DNA of 64,000 bases from Paenibacillus_AA sp045062745. GTDB lineage: Bacteria; Bacillota; Bacilli; Paenibacillales; NBRC-103111. The notes under the pieces were generated by a model. That model was not told the DNA's origin, did not search any database, and saw only the letters and a list, made by a program, of their open reading frames with translations. Position numbers and translations under genes: made by a program. The stretch is taken from positions 310,001 through 374,000 of the forward strand of contig NZ_JBJGED010000002.1 of assembly GCF_045062745.1 (NCBI RefSeq). Reading direction: 5' to 3'. Shown here one piece after another: positions 1-7,662 of the stretch (the stretch's first letter is position 1; each line of letters opens with the position of its first letter).

Positions 1-711
1 GAAGATCAGAATGACGCCATTGGCCGTACACAGCTCGCGCAGCCCTTCCAGGAAGCCCGGTTCCGGCATGATGCAGCCGATGTTGTGCGGGATCGGCTCG
101 ACTATGAGCGCCGCGACTTCATTCTTGTTGTTGCGGAGCGTCTGTTCCACACTGTCCAGATCATTGAACGTACAGATAAGCGTGTTGTCGATCGCTTCGT
201 CCATCATGCCCGCGGACCCCGGATCGCGCTTGCCGATCATATCCCAGGCGCTGAGCATGTTCCGGGCGACGTAGTCGTGCCAGCCGTGGTAGCAGCCTTG
301 GAACTTGATCAGCTTCGTCCGCCCCGTAACCGCGCGAGAGAGACGGATCGCATGGTAGGTCGCCTCCGAACCGGAGTTGCAAAACAACACTTGATCCGCG
401 GACGGCACGTGGCTCACGATTTTGCGTGCGCATTCAACCTCGAGGTCGGTCGTCCCTACCCCATACAAGTCGGTACGGCCGAGCGCTTCGATGACTTTCC
501 CATTCACATAGGGATGGTTGTGACCGAGGATATAGGGCCCGAATGCGGCCTGGTAGTCGATATACTTCTTCCCGTCCGCATCGTAGATATACGCGCCCTC
601 GCCCTTCGTGAAGACAGGGAACGGATCGACATTGCGGATGGACGTGTGGACCCCGCCCGGCGTATATTTTTTGGCCTCTTCGTGAATTTGCTGCGATTTG
701 CTCAAGCTCAT
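1..711 (-). CDS. Class III aminotransferase (glutamate-1-semialdehyde aminomutase-like), 3' end cut by window edge
   Basis: The first 237 codons of a fold-type I, PLP-dependent class III aminotransferase are present. The protein begins MSLSKSQQIHEEAKKYTPGG. Family landmarks are GGVHTSIRN near residue 19, the cofactor-phosphate loop FCNSGSEAT near residue 110, and the aromatic stacking motif CYHGWHDY near residue 139. The catalytic lysine lies beyond the left edge, so activity cannot be judged. The ATG at 709-711 follows AGGAGG at good spacing. The N-terminus resembles glutamate-1-semialdehyde 2,1-aminomutase, but the divergent neighbours (SDR, IclR, IlvD/Edd dehydratase) suggest a catabolic aminotransferase rather than heme synthesis. 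That role is inference; the family assignment is secure. Confidence 0.88.
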   Translation of the reverse strand, partial: MSLSKSQQIHEEAKKYTPGGVHTSIRNVDPFPVFTKGEGAYIYDADGKKYIDYQAAFGPYILGHNHPYVNGKVIEALGRTDLYGVGTTDLEVECARKIVSHVPSADQVLFCNSGSEATYHAIRLSRAVTGRTKLIKFQGCYHGWHDYVARNMLSAWDMIGKRDPGSAGMMDEAIDNTLICTFNDLDSVEQTLRNNKNEVAALIVEPIPHNIGCIMPEPGFLEGLRELCTANGVILIF

Positions 712-749
712 AGGAAACCTCCTGAAATGTTGAGTACTTTAAAGATGAG

Positions 750-763
750 TTCAATATATTGAA
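750..763. promoter_or_regulatory. Perfect 14-bp palindrome, candidate IclR operator
   Basis: TTCAATATATTGAA is its own reverse complement. It lies between the predicted transcription start and the start codon of the aminotransferase gene. A related 11/14 match lies at 927-940, downstream of the divergent promoter. IclR-family regulators bind palindromes of about this length, and an IclR gene is the second gene of the divergent operon. The link to that protein is inference. Confidence 0.5.
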
Positions 764-787
764 TTCTATTCAGAAACTGCTATTGCC

Positions 788-817
788 ATTATAAGAATAC
801 CTCCCTTTATCCGTCAA
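788..817 (-). promoter_or_regulatory. Predicted sigma-A promoter of the aminotransferase gene
   Basis: On the minus strand, TTGACG (plus 812-817) is followed by an 18-bp spacer and a perfect TATAAT (plus 788-793). Transcription would begin near 780. The operator-like palindrome at 750-763 would then lie just downstream of the start, as expected for repressor road-blocking. Confidence 0.7.
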
Positions 818-882
818 TACTGAAATGTAAACTTGGGTCCTCCTCCATTATTATCAGTGGATTCGCAGGGAACAAAAAGCGT

Positions 883-910
883 TTGACAGCCAAAGCCGAT
901 CAATTGTAAA
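883..910 (+). promoter_or_regulatory. Predicted sigma-A promoter of the SDR-IclR-dehydratase operon
   Basis: A perfect TTGACA (883-888) is followed by a 16-bp spacer and TGTAAA (905-910), a four-of-six match to the -10 box. Transcription would begin near 917, immediately upstream of the second operator-like site. Confidence 0.6.
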
Positions 911-926
911 GTGGGGTTAAAAGCGA

Positions 927-940
927 TTCAACCTATTGAT
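927..940. promoter_or_regulatory. Second copy of the operator-like site (imperfect)
   Basis: TTCAACCTATTGAT matches the palindrome at 750-763 at 11 of 14 positions and keeps the TTCAA...TTGA half-sites. Its position about 10-23 bases downstream of the predicted start mirrors that of the first copy relative to the divergent promoter. This symmetry supports a shared regulator. Confidence 0.45.
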
Positions 941-968
941 TCCTACTTAAAATCGGAGGACCATTCGC

Positions 969-1757
969 ATGAGATTGAAGGACAAACGTGTTTTAATTAC
1001 GGGAGGAGCCCGGGGAATCGGCCTCGGGATTGCCGAACGATTCATCCGGGAAGGCGCGAGCGTATTTCTCGTTGACCTGCGCGAGGAACAATTGACAGGT
1101 GCTGTAGAACAATTGAAGAAGCAAGCCCAGTCACTGCCGCATGGAGATTCGATCCATGTGCATTCGGCGGTATGCGATTTGGCGGACGCCGCTCAGGTGG
1201 AGCGGGTAGCAGCCCTAGCCTGGGATACGCTCTCCGGCCTCAATATTCTGATCAACAATGCGGGCATCGCCGTGCGTGAGCCGTTCACCTCGATCCCGTA
1301 TCAGCGCTGGCTGGACATCGTGAACGTGAACTTGAATGCGATGTTCCTGCTCAGCCAGGTGGTCACCCAACGCATGATCGAGGAAGGCATTCAAGGGTCG
1401 ATCGTCAACATGGCGTCCAAGAACGGCCTCGCCGGCAGCTCCATGCTGGCGCATTATAACGCCTCCAAGGGCGGCGTCGTGCTGCTGACGCAATCGATGG
1501 CGGTCGACCTGGCTCAGCATGGGATTCGGGTGAACGCGGTAGCGCCGGGGTTCATCGACACTCCGCTCGATCGCGAGCTCAAGAAGAAGGAAGAGAATCC
1601 GCTCGATCTCACCTCGCGTACCCCGATGCGCCGGCTCGGGACGATCGAGGAAACCGCCAATGCGTTCCTGTTCCTTGCTTCCGACGAAGCCTCCTATATC
1701 ACAGGCACTACGCTCGTCGTAGATGGCGGCCATCTGGCGAATGCAGGTGAACTCTAA
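969..1757 (+). CDS. SDR-family oxidoreductase
   Basis: A 262-residue classical short-chain dehydrogenase/reductase, NAD(P)-dependent and probably cytoplasmic. The cofactor motif TGGARGIG spans residues 11-18, NNAG is near residue 97, and the catalytic YNASK is near residue 164. A post-catalytic VAPGFIDTPL and the C-terminal GTTLVVDGGH are also typical. Length is normal for the family. The substrate cannot be read from sequence; a sugar, polyol or sugar-acid oxidation is likely because an IlvD/Edd sugar-acid dehydratase follows in the same operon. The stop codon overlaps the start of the IclR gene (TAATG), so translation is probably coupled. A GGAGG site precedes the ATG. Confidence 0.9.
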   Translation: MRLKDKRVLITGGARGIGLGIAERFIREGASVFLVDLREEQLTGAVEQLKKQAQSLPHGDSIHVHSAVCDLADAAQVERVAALAWDTLSGLNILINNAGIAVREPFTSIPYQRWLDIVNVNLNAMFLLSQVVTQRMIEEGIQGSIVNMASKNGLAGSSMLAHYNASKGGVVLLTQSMAVDLAQHGIRVNAVAPGFIDTPLDRELKKKEENPLDLTSRTPMRRLGTIEETANAFLFLASDEASYITGTTLVVDGGHLANAGEL

Positions 1758-2542
1758 TGGCACAAGGCACGAAGGAATATTCCGTTCCGGCACTCGAGAA
1801 GTCTATCCTCATCCTGAACGCGCTCGCGGAAGAGGAGCTGACGATCGGCGATCTGCACGCGCGGCTGAAGCTTCCGAAGACAACGACGTTCGTCATCCTG
1901 AATACGCTGGAGCAGCATCAGATCATCAGCAAATCCCCCGACGGCCGTTATCGGCTCGGTCCCGGAGTGCTCCGATGGAGCAACCGGTACTTGAACTCGA
2001 TGGATATGGTTCAGATCGCCCGCCCGCATCTTCGCCAGCTGGTCGAGGAAACGCCGTATACGGCACACCTGGCTGTACTTATCAACCAACGCGCGGTGTA
2101 CTGCGACAAAGTCGAAGGCTCGGGCTTCGTCCGGTTCGCCACGTCGATCGGCCAGAGCCAGCCGCTCTACCAATCCAGCGTCGGCAAGGCGCTCGTCGCC
2201 GACATGTCGGATGCGGAGCTGCTGCAGGCGCTGCCCGGCGAGCTGCGGGGGTCTACCCCGAAGAGCATCCGTACGCCGGAGCAATTCCTGGAGGATATCA
2301 AATTCGTTCGCGAGCACGGCTTCTCCCTGGAGGACGAAGAATTCGAGGAGGGCATTCGCTGCATCGGCGCTCCGATCCGCGACTCGTCCGGCGGCATCGT
2401 CGCTTCGATGAGTATCACGGCGCTTAGCAAAGACTTGCCGGCGGTGAAGTTCATGAAGGTTGGCGAGCAAGTAAAGACCGCCGCCATGCATATTTCGCGA
2501 GAGCTCGGCTACCATACTCCCCAATCGGAAGGAAACGAGTGA
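1757..2542 (+). CDS. IclR-family transcriptional regulator
   Basis: A 261-residue IclR protein. Residues about 5-65 form the winged helix-turn-helix, with LEKSILILNALAEEELTIGDL and a recognition region around LPKTTTFVILNTL. The C-terminal effector domain (about 80-255) contains the family signature near SVGKALVAD and a conserved EDEEFEEGIRCIGAPI. It is the second gene of the operon and overlaps the SDR stop by one base. It most likely senses the pathway substrate and controls both its own operon and the divergent aminotransferase through the sites at 750-763 and 927-940. Family assignment is firm; the operator assignment is inference. Confidence 0.92.
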   Translation: MAQGTKEYSVPALEKSILILNALAEEELTIGDLHARLKLPKTTTFVILNTLEQHQIISKSPDGRYRLGPGVLRWSNRYLNSMDMVQIARPHLRQLVEETPYTAHLAVLINQRAVYCDKVEGSGFVRFATSIGQSQPLYQSSVGKALVADMSDAELLQALPGELRGSTPKSIRTPEQFLEDIKFVREHGFSLEDEEFEEGIRCIGAPIRDSSGGIVASMSITALSKDLPAVKFMKVGEQVKTAAMHISRELGYHTPQSEGNE

Positions 2543-2543
2543 G

Positions 2544-4271
2544 ATGACGATCAAATTGCGCAGCATGGAATGGTTTGAAGGAGCGGTCGATCACTCGTTC
2601 CAGCACCGGTCGGCCATGCGGGCGATGGGCCATGTGCCGGAATCGTTCGTCGGCAAGCCGATTATTGGAATTTTCAACTCCTGGAACGACCTGAACAGCT
2701 GCAACTACCCCCATAAGGAATTGGTGGAATACGTCAAGCGCGGCGTCCTGCTCGGCGGGGGCTACCCGATCGAGCTGCATACGATTACGACTCCGGCGGA
2801 TTTCATGAAGCCGTCCGATCTCCCCTATCGCAATCTGATGGCGATGGACGTGGAGGAAACGATCCGCTCGCTGCCGATCGACGGGGTCGTGCTGCTATGC
2901 GAATGCGACAAGACGACGCCCGCCCAGCTCATGGGCGCGGCTAGCTGTGACCTGCCCGCGCTGCAGCTCGCGGCCGGGCATCGCACACCCGGCGTCTTCC
3001 GCGGGAAGACGGTCAATTACGGCACCGATACGTGGAAGTATATCGACGACTATAAGGCGGGCCTCCTCTCCGACGAGGAGTGGCGTGAACTCGAGAAGTG
3101 CATCTCCTGCAGCCTCGGCGGCTGCCCCGTCATGGGGACGGCGTCCACGATGAAGAGCGTGTCCGAGATGCTCGGCATGATGCTGCCCGGAACGTCCAGC
3201 ATTCCCGCGACGCATGCTACGCGGAAATCCGCCGCGGAAGCGACCGGGCGTCGGATCGTGGAGATGGTGCAGGAGAACCTGACGCCATCCAAGCTCATCA
3301 CGGAACGGTCGCTCGTCAACGCGATGAAGCTGCTCGCGGCGCTCGGCGGCTCGACGAACGCGATTCTCCATCTGACCGCAATCGCCGGCCGTCTCGGCAT
3401 CCGAATTCGGCTCGACGACTACGCGAAGCACTCGGCCGACGTACCGCTGCTCGTGAACATGCAGCCGAGCGGCACGTTCAATATGGACGACTACTTCCAT
3501 GCCGGCGGCCTAAGCGTCGTCATCCGCGAGCTGCTGCCGCTTCTGGATGGCGACTGCCTCGGAGCGACCGGCGAGACGATCCGCGATATTTACGGCCGGG
3601 TGCCTACGGAGTTGTCCGACGTCATCCGTCATCTGGGCGAGCCGGTGATGGAGCAGAGCGGCATTGCCATCGTTCGCGGCAACATTTGCCCGGACGGAGG
3701 CATCATTAAGCTGTCGGCAACTTCAGAGCACCTGCTGCGTCACACCGGCCGGGCCGTTGTCTTCGACAGCTACGAGGAGATGCAGGAGCGGATCGACGAC
3801 GATGATCTGGACGTCGACGCCGACTCCGTGCTCATCCTGCGCAACTGCGGGCCGGTCGCGATCGGGATGCCGGAGTGGGGCGCGATCCCGATCCCTCGCA
3901 AGTTGCTGCGCGAGGGCGTCCGCGATATGGTGCGGCTGAGCGACGCCCGGATGAGCGGGACGAGCTACGGCACGATCGTGCTGCACGTCGCTCCCGAAGC
4001 GGCCGCGGGCGGTCCGCTCGGGCTCGTGCAGACCGGCGACGTCATCGTGCTCGACGTGCCGGCGGGTACGCTGAACGTCCGGCTGAATCCGGTCGAGCTG
4101 GAGGCCCGACGAGCGGTCTGGGTGCGCCCGAAGCCGCGGCATGTGCGAGGCTATCCGAAGCTGTACGCCGATCACGTGCTACAGGCGCCGGAAGGCTGCG
4201 ACTTCGACTTCCTCCGAGCCGACAGCAAGGAAGAGGCCGCCTTCGTACCCCCGATCGTCGGTCGCGGTTAA
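2544..4271 (+). CDS. IlvD/Edd-family dehydratase, sugar-acid type
   Basis: A 575-residue iron-sulfur dehydratase. C53, C121 (in CDKTTPA) and C194 (in GGCPVMGTAST) have the same spacing as the three [2Fe-2S] ligands of L-arabonate dehydratase. The C-terminal RLSDARMSGTSYGTIVLHVA carries the serine region used as base in this subgroup. Together these features favour an aldonic-acid dehydratase (arabonate, xylonate or similar) over the dihydroxy-acid dehydratase of branched-chain synthesis. No ilv genes are adjacent, which supports this. The start ATG is one base after the IclR stop and follows a GGAAGGA-like site. Product would be a 2-keto-3-deoxy sugar acid. The exact substrate is unknown. Confidence 0.88.
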   Translation: MTIKLRSMEWFEGAVDHSFQHRSAMRAMGHVPESFVGKPIIGIFNSWNDLNSCNYPHKELVEYVKRGVLLGGGYPIELHTITTPADFMKPSDLPYRNLMAMDVEETIRSLPIDGVVLLCECDKTTPAQLMGAASCDLPALQLAAGHRTPGVFRGKTVNYGTDTWKYIDDYKAGLLSDEEWRELEKCISCSLGGCPVMGTASTMKSVSEMLGMMLPGTSSIPATHATRKSAAEATGRRIVEMVQENLTPSKLITERSLVNAMKLLAALGGSTNAILHLTAIAGRLGIRIRLDDYAKHSADVPLLVNMQPSGTFNMDDYFHAGGLSVVIRELLPLLDGDCLGATGETIRDIYGRVPTELSDVIRHLGEPVMEQSGIAIVRGNICPDGGIIKLSATSEHLLRHTGRAVVFDSYEEMQERIDDDDLDVDADSVLILRNCGPVAIGMPEWGAIPIPRKLLREGVRDMVRLSDARMSGTSYGTIVLHVAPEAAAGGPLGLVQTGDVIVLDVPAGTLNVRLNPVELEARRAVWVRPKPRHVRGYPKLYADHVLQAPEGCDFDFLRADSKEEAAFVPPIVGRG

Positions 4272-4303
4272 CCGGTTATCATACGCAAAAGGAGAGGAAT
4301 CGC

Positions 4304-5680
4304 ATGATTCAAATCGGGGTAGGGCGCAAAGATATCAACCCCTCGCTGGACGTCCCTCATGCCGGCTGGGGCGCGCAAACGCATATATTCGCCGACGGGA
4401 TCGAGTCGGATCTGTACACGACGGCCTTATACTTAACCGACGGCACGACCAATTCGATTCTCATCGATATCGACGCGTGCCTGTATCTCATCGACCAGTC
4501 GAACCAAGTGCGCGAAGCGGTGGCGGAGGCGACCGGATTGCCGTTCGAGCAAATCCGGCTGTCGGTGACCCATGCACACTCGGGGCCGATCTTCTGGAGC
4601 GACTATTACAAATCCGCCGAGGCCGCCCGGCAAAAGTACTTCCAGCTCATGCTCACGCAGACGGTGGAAGCGGCCCTGGAGGCCAAGCATAACCGCGTGG
4701 CCGTCACCGTCGAGAGCGGCGTCGGCGCTTGCCATGTCGGCGTGAACCGCCGGCAGCGGCTCGACAGCGGCCGGGTCATCACCGGCGCGAACGCGGCCGG
4801 GCCGATGGATCCGGATGTTGGTGTCGTGCGGTTCGAGGACGCGGAAGGCGCCGTTGTCGCCACAATCGTCCACTACTCCGCCCACCCGACTACGCTCGGC
4901 TACACGTACAAGCTGCACAGCCCGGACTATCCGGGTGTGGTCAAGCGGGTCGTTGAGCAGTTGTCCGGCGGTACCTGCCTATTCCTGCAGGGCGCGACGG
5001 GCAACGTCGGTCCGGGGCCGGAGGGCTTCCTGTCGAACTTGACCGCTACGCAGCGCATCGGGACGATTATTGGCGCGGAAGCCGTCAAGGTGTCGCTCGA
5101 GCTGGGCGCGAACGCTCTGCAGCATGAGTTCGTCGGCGTCACCGAATCCGGTGCGTCGCTCGGCATTTTCAACACGACCAAGCCGATGAAGGAGCAGAGC
5201 ATCCGGACGCTGCACACCCACATCTCGCTGCCGCTCCGGGAACTGACTCCGCTCGATGAAGCAAAAGCCACATACACGCGCCTGGCCGAGGAGCTCGACC
5301 GGCTGCAGACTGGCGGCGGCAGCGCGGAGGAAATCAGCGCCGTGTCATTCCAGATGAAGCGGGCGTTCCTCAATTGGGACACGTCGCGCAAGTACAATGG
5401 CATGACACACACGGACATCGAAGTGCAGGTGCTGCGCATCGGCGATATGGTACTAATCGGCACCCCGCTCGAGCCCTTCGTCGAGATCGGGCTTCACATC
5501 AAGGCCCACTCCCCGTTCCGGGTAACGCTGTTCAGCGGGTACTCGAACGGACACCTAGGGTACTTGCCGATCGCCGAAGCGTATGCTCAAGGCGGGTACG
5601 AGGTCATCACCTCGCCTTTCGCCCAGGGCGCAGCGGAGCTATTTATGGAAAAGATGACGGAATTGCTGAATCGCTTGTGA
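4304..5680 (+). CDS. Neutral/alkaline non-lysosomal ceramidase-like protein, cytoplasmic
   Basis: A 458-residue protein starting MIQIGVGRKDINPS; the ATG at 4304 follows AAGGAGAGG. The reading frame is open further upstream, but that part runs through the preceding dehydratase gene. Family landmarks are the N-terminal GVGRKDINP, the metal-site motif VTHAHSGPIFWSD near residue 90, HYSAHPTTLG near 190 and FLQGATGNVGPG near 230. No signal peptide is present, unlike secreted ceramidases. Members of this family in catabolic operons probably hydrolyse other amides or act on sugar-acid derivatives. The gene is last in the operon, 32 bases after the dehydratase. Function beyond a metal-dependent amidohydrolase-like fold is unknown. 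Confidence 0.75.
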   Translation: MIQIGVGRKDINPSLDVPHAGWGAQTHIFADGIESDLYTTALYLTDGTTNSILIDIDACLYLIDQSNQVREAVAEATGLPFEQIRLSVTHAHSGPIFWSDYYKSAEAARQKYFQLMLTQTVEAALEAKHNRVAVTVESGVGACHVGVNRRQRLDSGRVITGANAAGPMDPDVGVVRFEDAEGAVVATIVHYSAHPTTLGYTYKLHSPDYPGVVKRVVEQLSGGTCLFLQGATGNVGPGPEGFLSNLTATQRIGTIIGAEAVKVSLELGANALQHEFVGVTESGASLGIFNTTKPMKEQSIRTLHTHISLPLRELTPLDEAKATYTRLAEELDRLQTGGGSAEEISAVSFQMKRAFLNWDTSRKYNGMTHTDIEVQVLRIGDMVLIGTPLEPFVEIGLHIKAHSPFRVTLFSGYSNGHLGYLPIAEAYAQGGYEVITSPFAQGAAELFMEKMTELLNRL

Positions 5681-5725
5681 TGCCTATTCGAATCGATGAA
5701 TCAGTCCGTCCACCCGAATGCACCA

Positions 5726-5749
5726 GAAACCGCCCCTACGGGCGGTTTC
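5726..5749. terminator. Hairpin between convergent genes
   Basis: A perfect 10-bp stem, GAAACCGCCC paired with GGGCGGTTTC, with loop CTAC. Only three T follow the stem on either strand. It lies between the stop of the ceramidase-like gene and that of the convergent PP2C-like gene, so it may serve both. Confidence 0.65.
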
Positions 5750-5792
5750 GCGCTGATCCGATGACAAAGTTATGAAGGCCTGCTACCAAGCT

Positions 5793-6602
5793 TTAACCGT
5801 CGAACCGCAGCAGCACACAAGTTTTATCGTCCGGTCTGCGGCCTGCTACCCGTTCCGACCGCTCCACGTGCTCTGCGAAGACGGCGAGTTCGCTATTTAC
5901 GATCAAAGGCAATACCTCCGCAGGGCTTTGCCCGGGCAAGATCAGCCCGTCCGTCAGCAGCAGCAAATACCGGAGCGAGCTAGGATCGATCGACCCGGTT
6001 TGAATGAAGTCGCGCATTTCCTCCATTCCGTTGGCAACCCCATATCCATCGGGCATATTGGCCATCCAGCGGCAGTACTCCTCTTCTCTCCTTGGATCCT
6101 CGAAGAACGAGTCGTCCGGCACGTAGATGCCTTGCTGCCGGTCCTCCGCCCTTTTCCGGGCGGCCCTGGCCGGAACGCCCTCCACATAATCGCGGGTATG
6201 AACGGTGACGTTCCCCTCTATATCCATGCTGATAATCATGCAGTCGCCTACGTGGACAAAGCGAATTTCCCGCGTATCGACGCTAATGACCGCCCCACAG
6301 GCGGCCCATCGCTCATGAAGGGGCGTCATATCGATCCCTGCCGATTCCATTCTGCCGCGCAGCTGCCGGTTCGCTTCGGTCAACTCGACGAAAATGTCCG
6401 CCCCCGGCTTCAACGCTTCGAAATGTTCCCGGAACAGGTTGGCGGCAATATAGGCGCCATTATGCCCCCGATGATCCTTGTAGTCGGTTATTGGCGTTAC
6501 GCCGTCGAATACGCCGAACAAGCGGGCTTGTTCATTGACGAGAAGCGCATCCTCGCACTCTGTTTTTAACGGGCTCGTCTTTGAAAAGGTTGTGAAATGC
6601 AT
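5793..6602 (-). CDS. PP2C-family (PPM) protein phosphatase-like protein
   Basis: A 269-residue soluble protein. It retains the PPM metal-binding pattern: ECEDA near residue 15, FGVFDGVT near 30, HVGDC near 116, LLTDGL near 217 and a C-terminal DDKTC near 258. These match the acidic residues that hold two Mn/Mg ions. It would dephosphorylate phospho-Ser/Thr, but it carries no sensor or kinase domain and no partner is adjacent. GGAGGCAAGCG precedes the ATG. It is divergent from the AraC gene by 92 bases and convergent with the ceramidase-like gene. Substrate unknown. Confidence 0.82.
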   Translation of the reverse strand: MHFTTFSKTSPLKTECEDALLVNEQARLFGVFDGVTPITDYKDHRGHNGAYIAANLFREHFEALKPGADIFVELTEANRQLRGRMESAGIDMTPLHERWAACGAVISVDTREIRFVHVGDCMIISMDIEGNVTVHTRDYVEGVPARAARKRAEDRQQGIYVPDDSFFEDPRREEEYCRWMANMPDGYGVANGMEEMRDFIQTGSIDPSSLRYLLLLTDGLILPGQSPAEVLPLIVNSELAVFAEHVERSERVAGRRPDDKTCVLLRFDG

Positions 6603-6626
6603 CGCTTGCCTCCGTTCTTTCTTCCA

Positions 6627-6655
6627 TTGACTGCTTCAATTAGGGCTCTTACAAT
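6627..6655 (+). promoter_or_regulatory. Predicted promoter of the AraC gene
   Basis: TTGACT (6627-6632), a 17-bp spacer and TACAAT (6650-6655) lie 40 bases upstream of the AraC start codon. Both boxes are five-of-six matches. Confidence 0.6.
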
Positions 6656-6694
6656 AAAACATATCGATCCGTCAAGTCGGCGAAGGAGGGCGTC

Positions 6695-7609
6695 ATGACC
6701 ATTTTCCCCGTCTACCAAGATGCGCTCGCCGTAGCCAACTTGGTTAAAGGCAAGCTGCCTTTCTTTATTCGCACGGTTACAATCATGACCAAAGTCCGGC
6801 TGCATCATCACGATTTTGTCGAGCTGGCCTTCGTCTATGAAGGGTACGGCACGGAAATCATTAACGGAAAGCCGCATCGCTTGCAGCCGGGCACGGTTAC
6901 ATTCCTCCTCCCGCACCATATCCATCAAATTCAGTGCAGCGATCCGTCGAGTCCGATCCGATTGTACTGCTGCATGTTCGACATCAGCCTGCTTCTCGGC
7001 CCGCAGATCGATGCCGAGATCGGCTATCTGCTGCTCAAAACGGGCGATGGCCTGCCTTCCTATACCGATCTTCCTATGGAACAAACTTCAGAGATGAAGC
7101 GCATCTGCACGCAAATGCTCCGAGAATACAACGAACAGCTTCCCGGGAAAGACAGCTATTTGCGGGCCAAGCTGACGGAGGCGCTGCTGTTGTACATTCG
7201 CTCGCACCCGAATACGGGAACGGAGCGCGGGAAAAGCAAGGATGCCGAGGCGCGGCAGAAAAATTGGGAAATGATTCAGTATGTCCACTCGAATTACGCC
7301 GAACGGTTGACGGCCGAATCGTTGGCCGAGCGGTTCCATGTCAGCGTCTCGTCCGTTCACCGGACGTTCAAGCAAAGCCTGGGCCAGAGCTTCTGGAACT
7401 ACCTGCTGGCCCTGCGCGTTCGCCGCGCCACCGGACTCTTGGTCGCCACGGATATGACCGTGCAGCAAATATGCGTCGAGGTTGGATTTGAATCGTTCCG
7501 GACCTTTTCCCGCGTGTTCAAAGAGCATACCGAAATGACGCCAAGCGGGTTCCGGTTAGCTTCTCGGCAGACGCAGGGTCAAGCCGAAGACCCGTCTAAG
7601 CAGGGGTAA
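6695..7609 (+). CDS. AraC-family transcriptional regulator
   Basis: A 304-residue one-component regulator. The N-terminal cupin domain (about 15-150) includes HHHDFVELAFVYEGYGTEII. The C-terminal AraC DNA-binding domain (about 190-290) has two helix-turn-helix units, the second with the hallmark QQICVEVGFESFRTFSRVFKEHTEMTPSGFR split across it. AAGGAGG precedes the ATG. It is convergent with the importer operon at 7663-13520, which lacks any other nearby regulator, so it is the best candidate to sense the sugar or phosphodiester imported by that system. That pairing is inference. Confidence 0.92.
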   Translation: MTIFPVYQDALAVANLVKGKLPFFIRTVTIMTKVRLHHHDFVELAFVYEGYGTEIINGKPHRLQPGTVTFLLPHHIHQIQCSDPSSPIRLYCCMFDISLLLGPQIDAEIGYLLLKTGDGLPSYTDLPMEQTSEMKRICTQMLREYNEQLPGKDSYLRAKLTEALLLYIRSHPNTGTERGKSKDAEARQKNWEMIQYVHSNYAERLTAESLAERFHVSVSSVHRTFKQSLGQSFWNYLLALRVRRATGLLVATDMTVQQICVEVGFESFRTFSRVFKEHTEMTPSGFRLASRQTQGQAEDPSKQG

Positions 7610-7610
7610 A

Positions 7611-7635
7611 CGCCCGGAGACTTCCGCTCCGGGCG
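7611..7635. terminator. Hairpin between the AraC gene and the EEP operon
   Basis: CGCCCGGAG pairs with CTCCGGGCG across a 7-base loop. It directly follows the AraC stop and faces the end of the convergent operon. There is no strong T-run, so efficiency is uncertain. Confidence 0.55.
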
Positions 7636-7662
7636 CCCTGCTGCTCACCGAAAGCGTCCCGC

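Noticed and set aside
3875..4303. N-terminal extension of the ceramidase-like protein
   Set aside because: This stretch is the 3' part of the dehydratase in another frame; a good ribosome site lies at 4290-4297.
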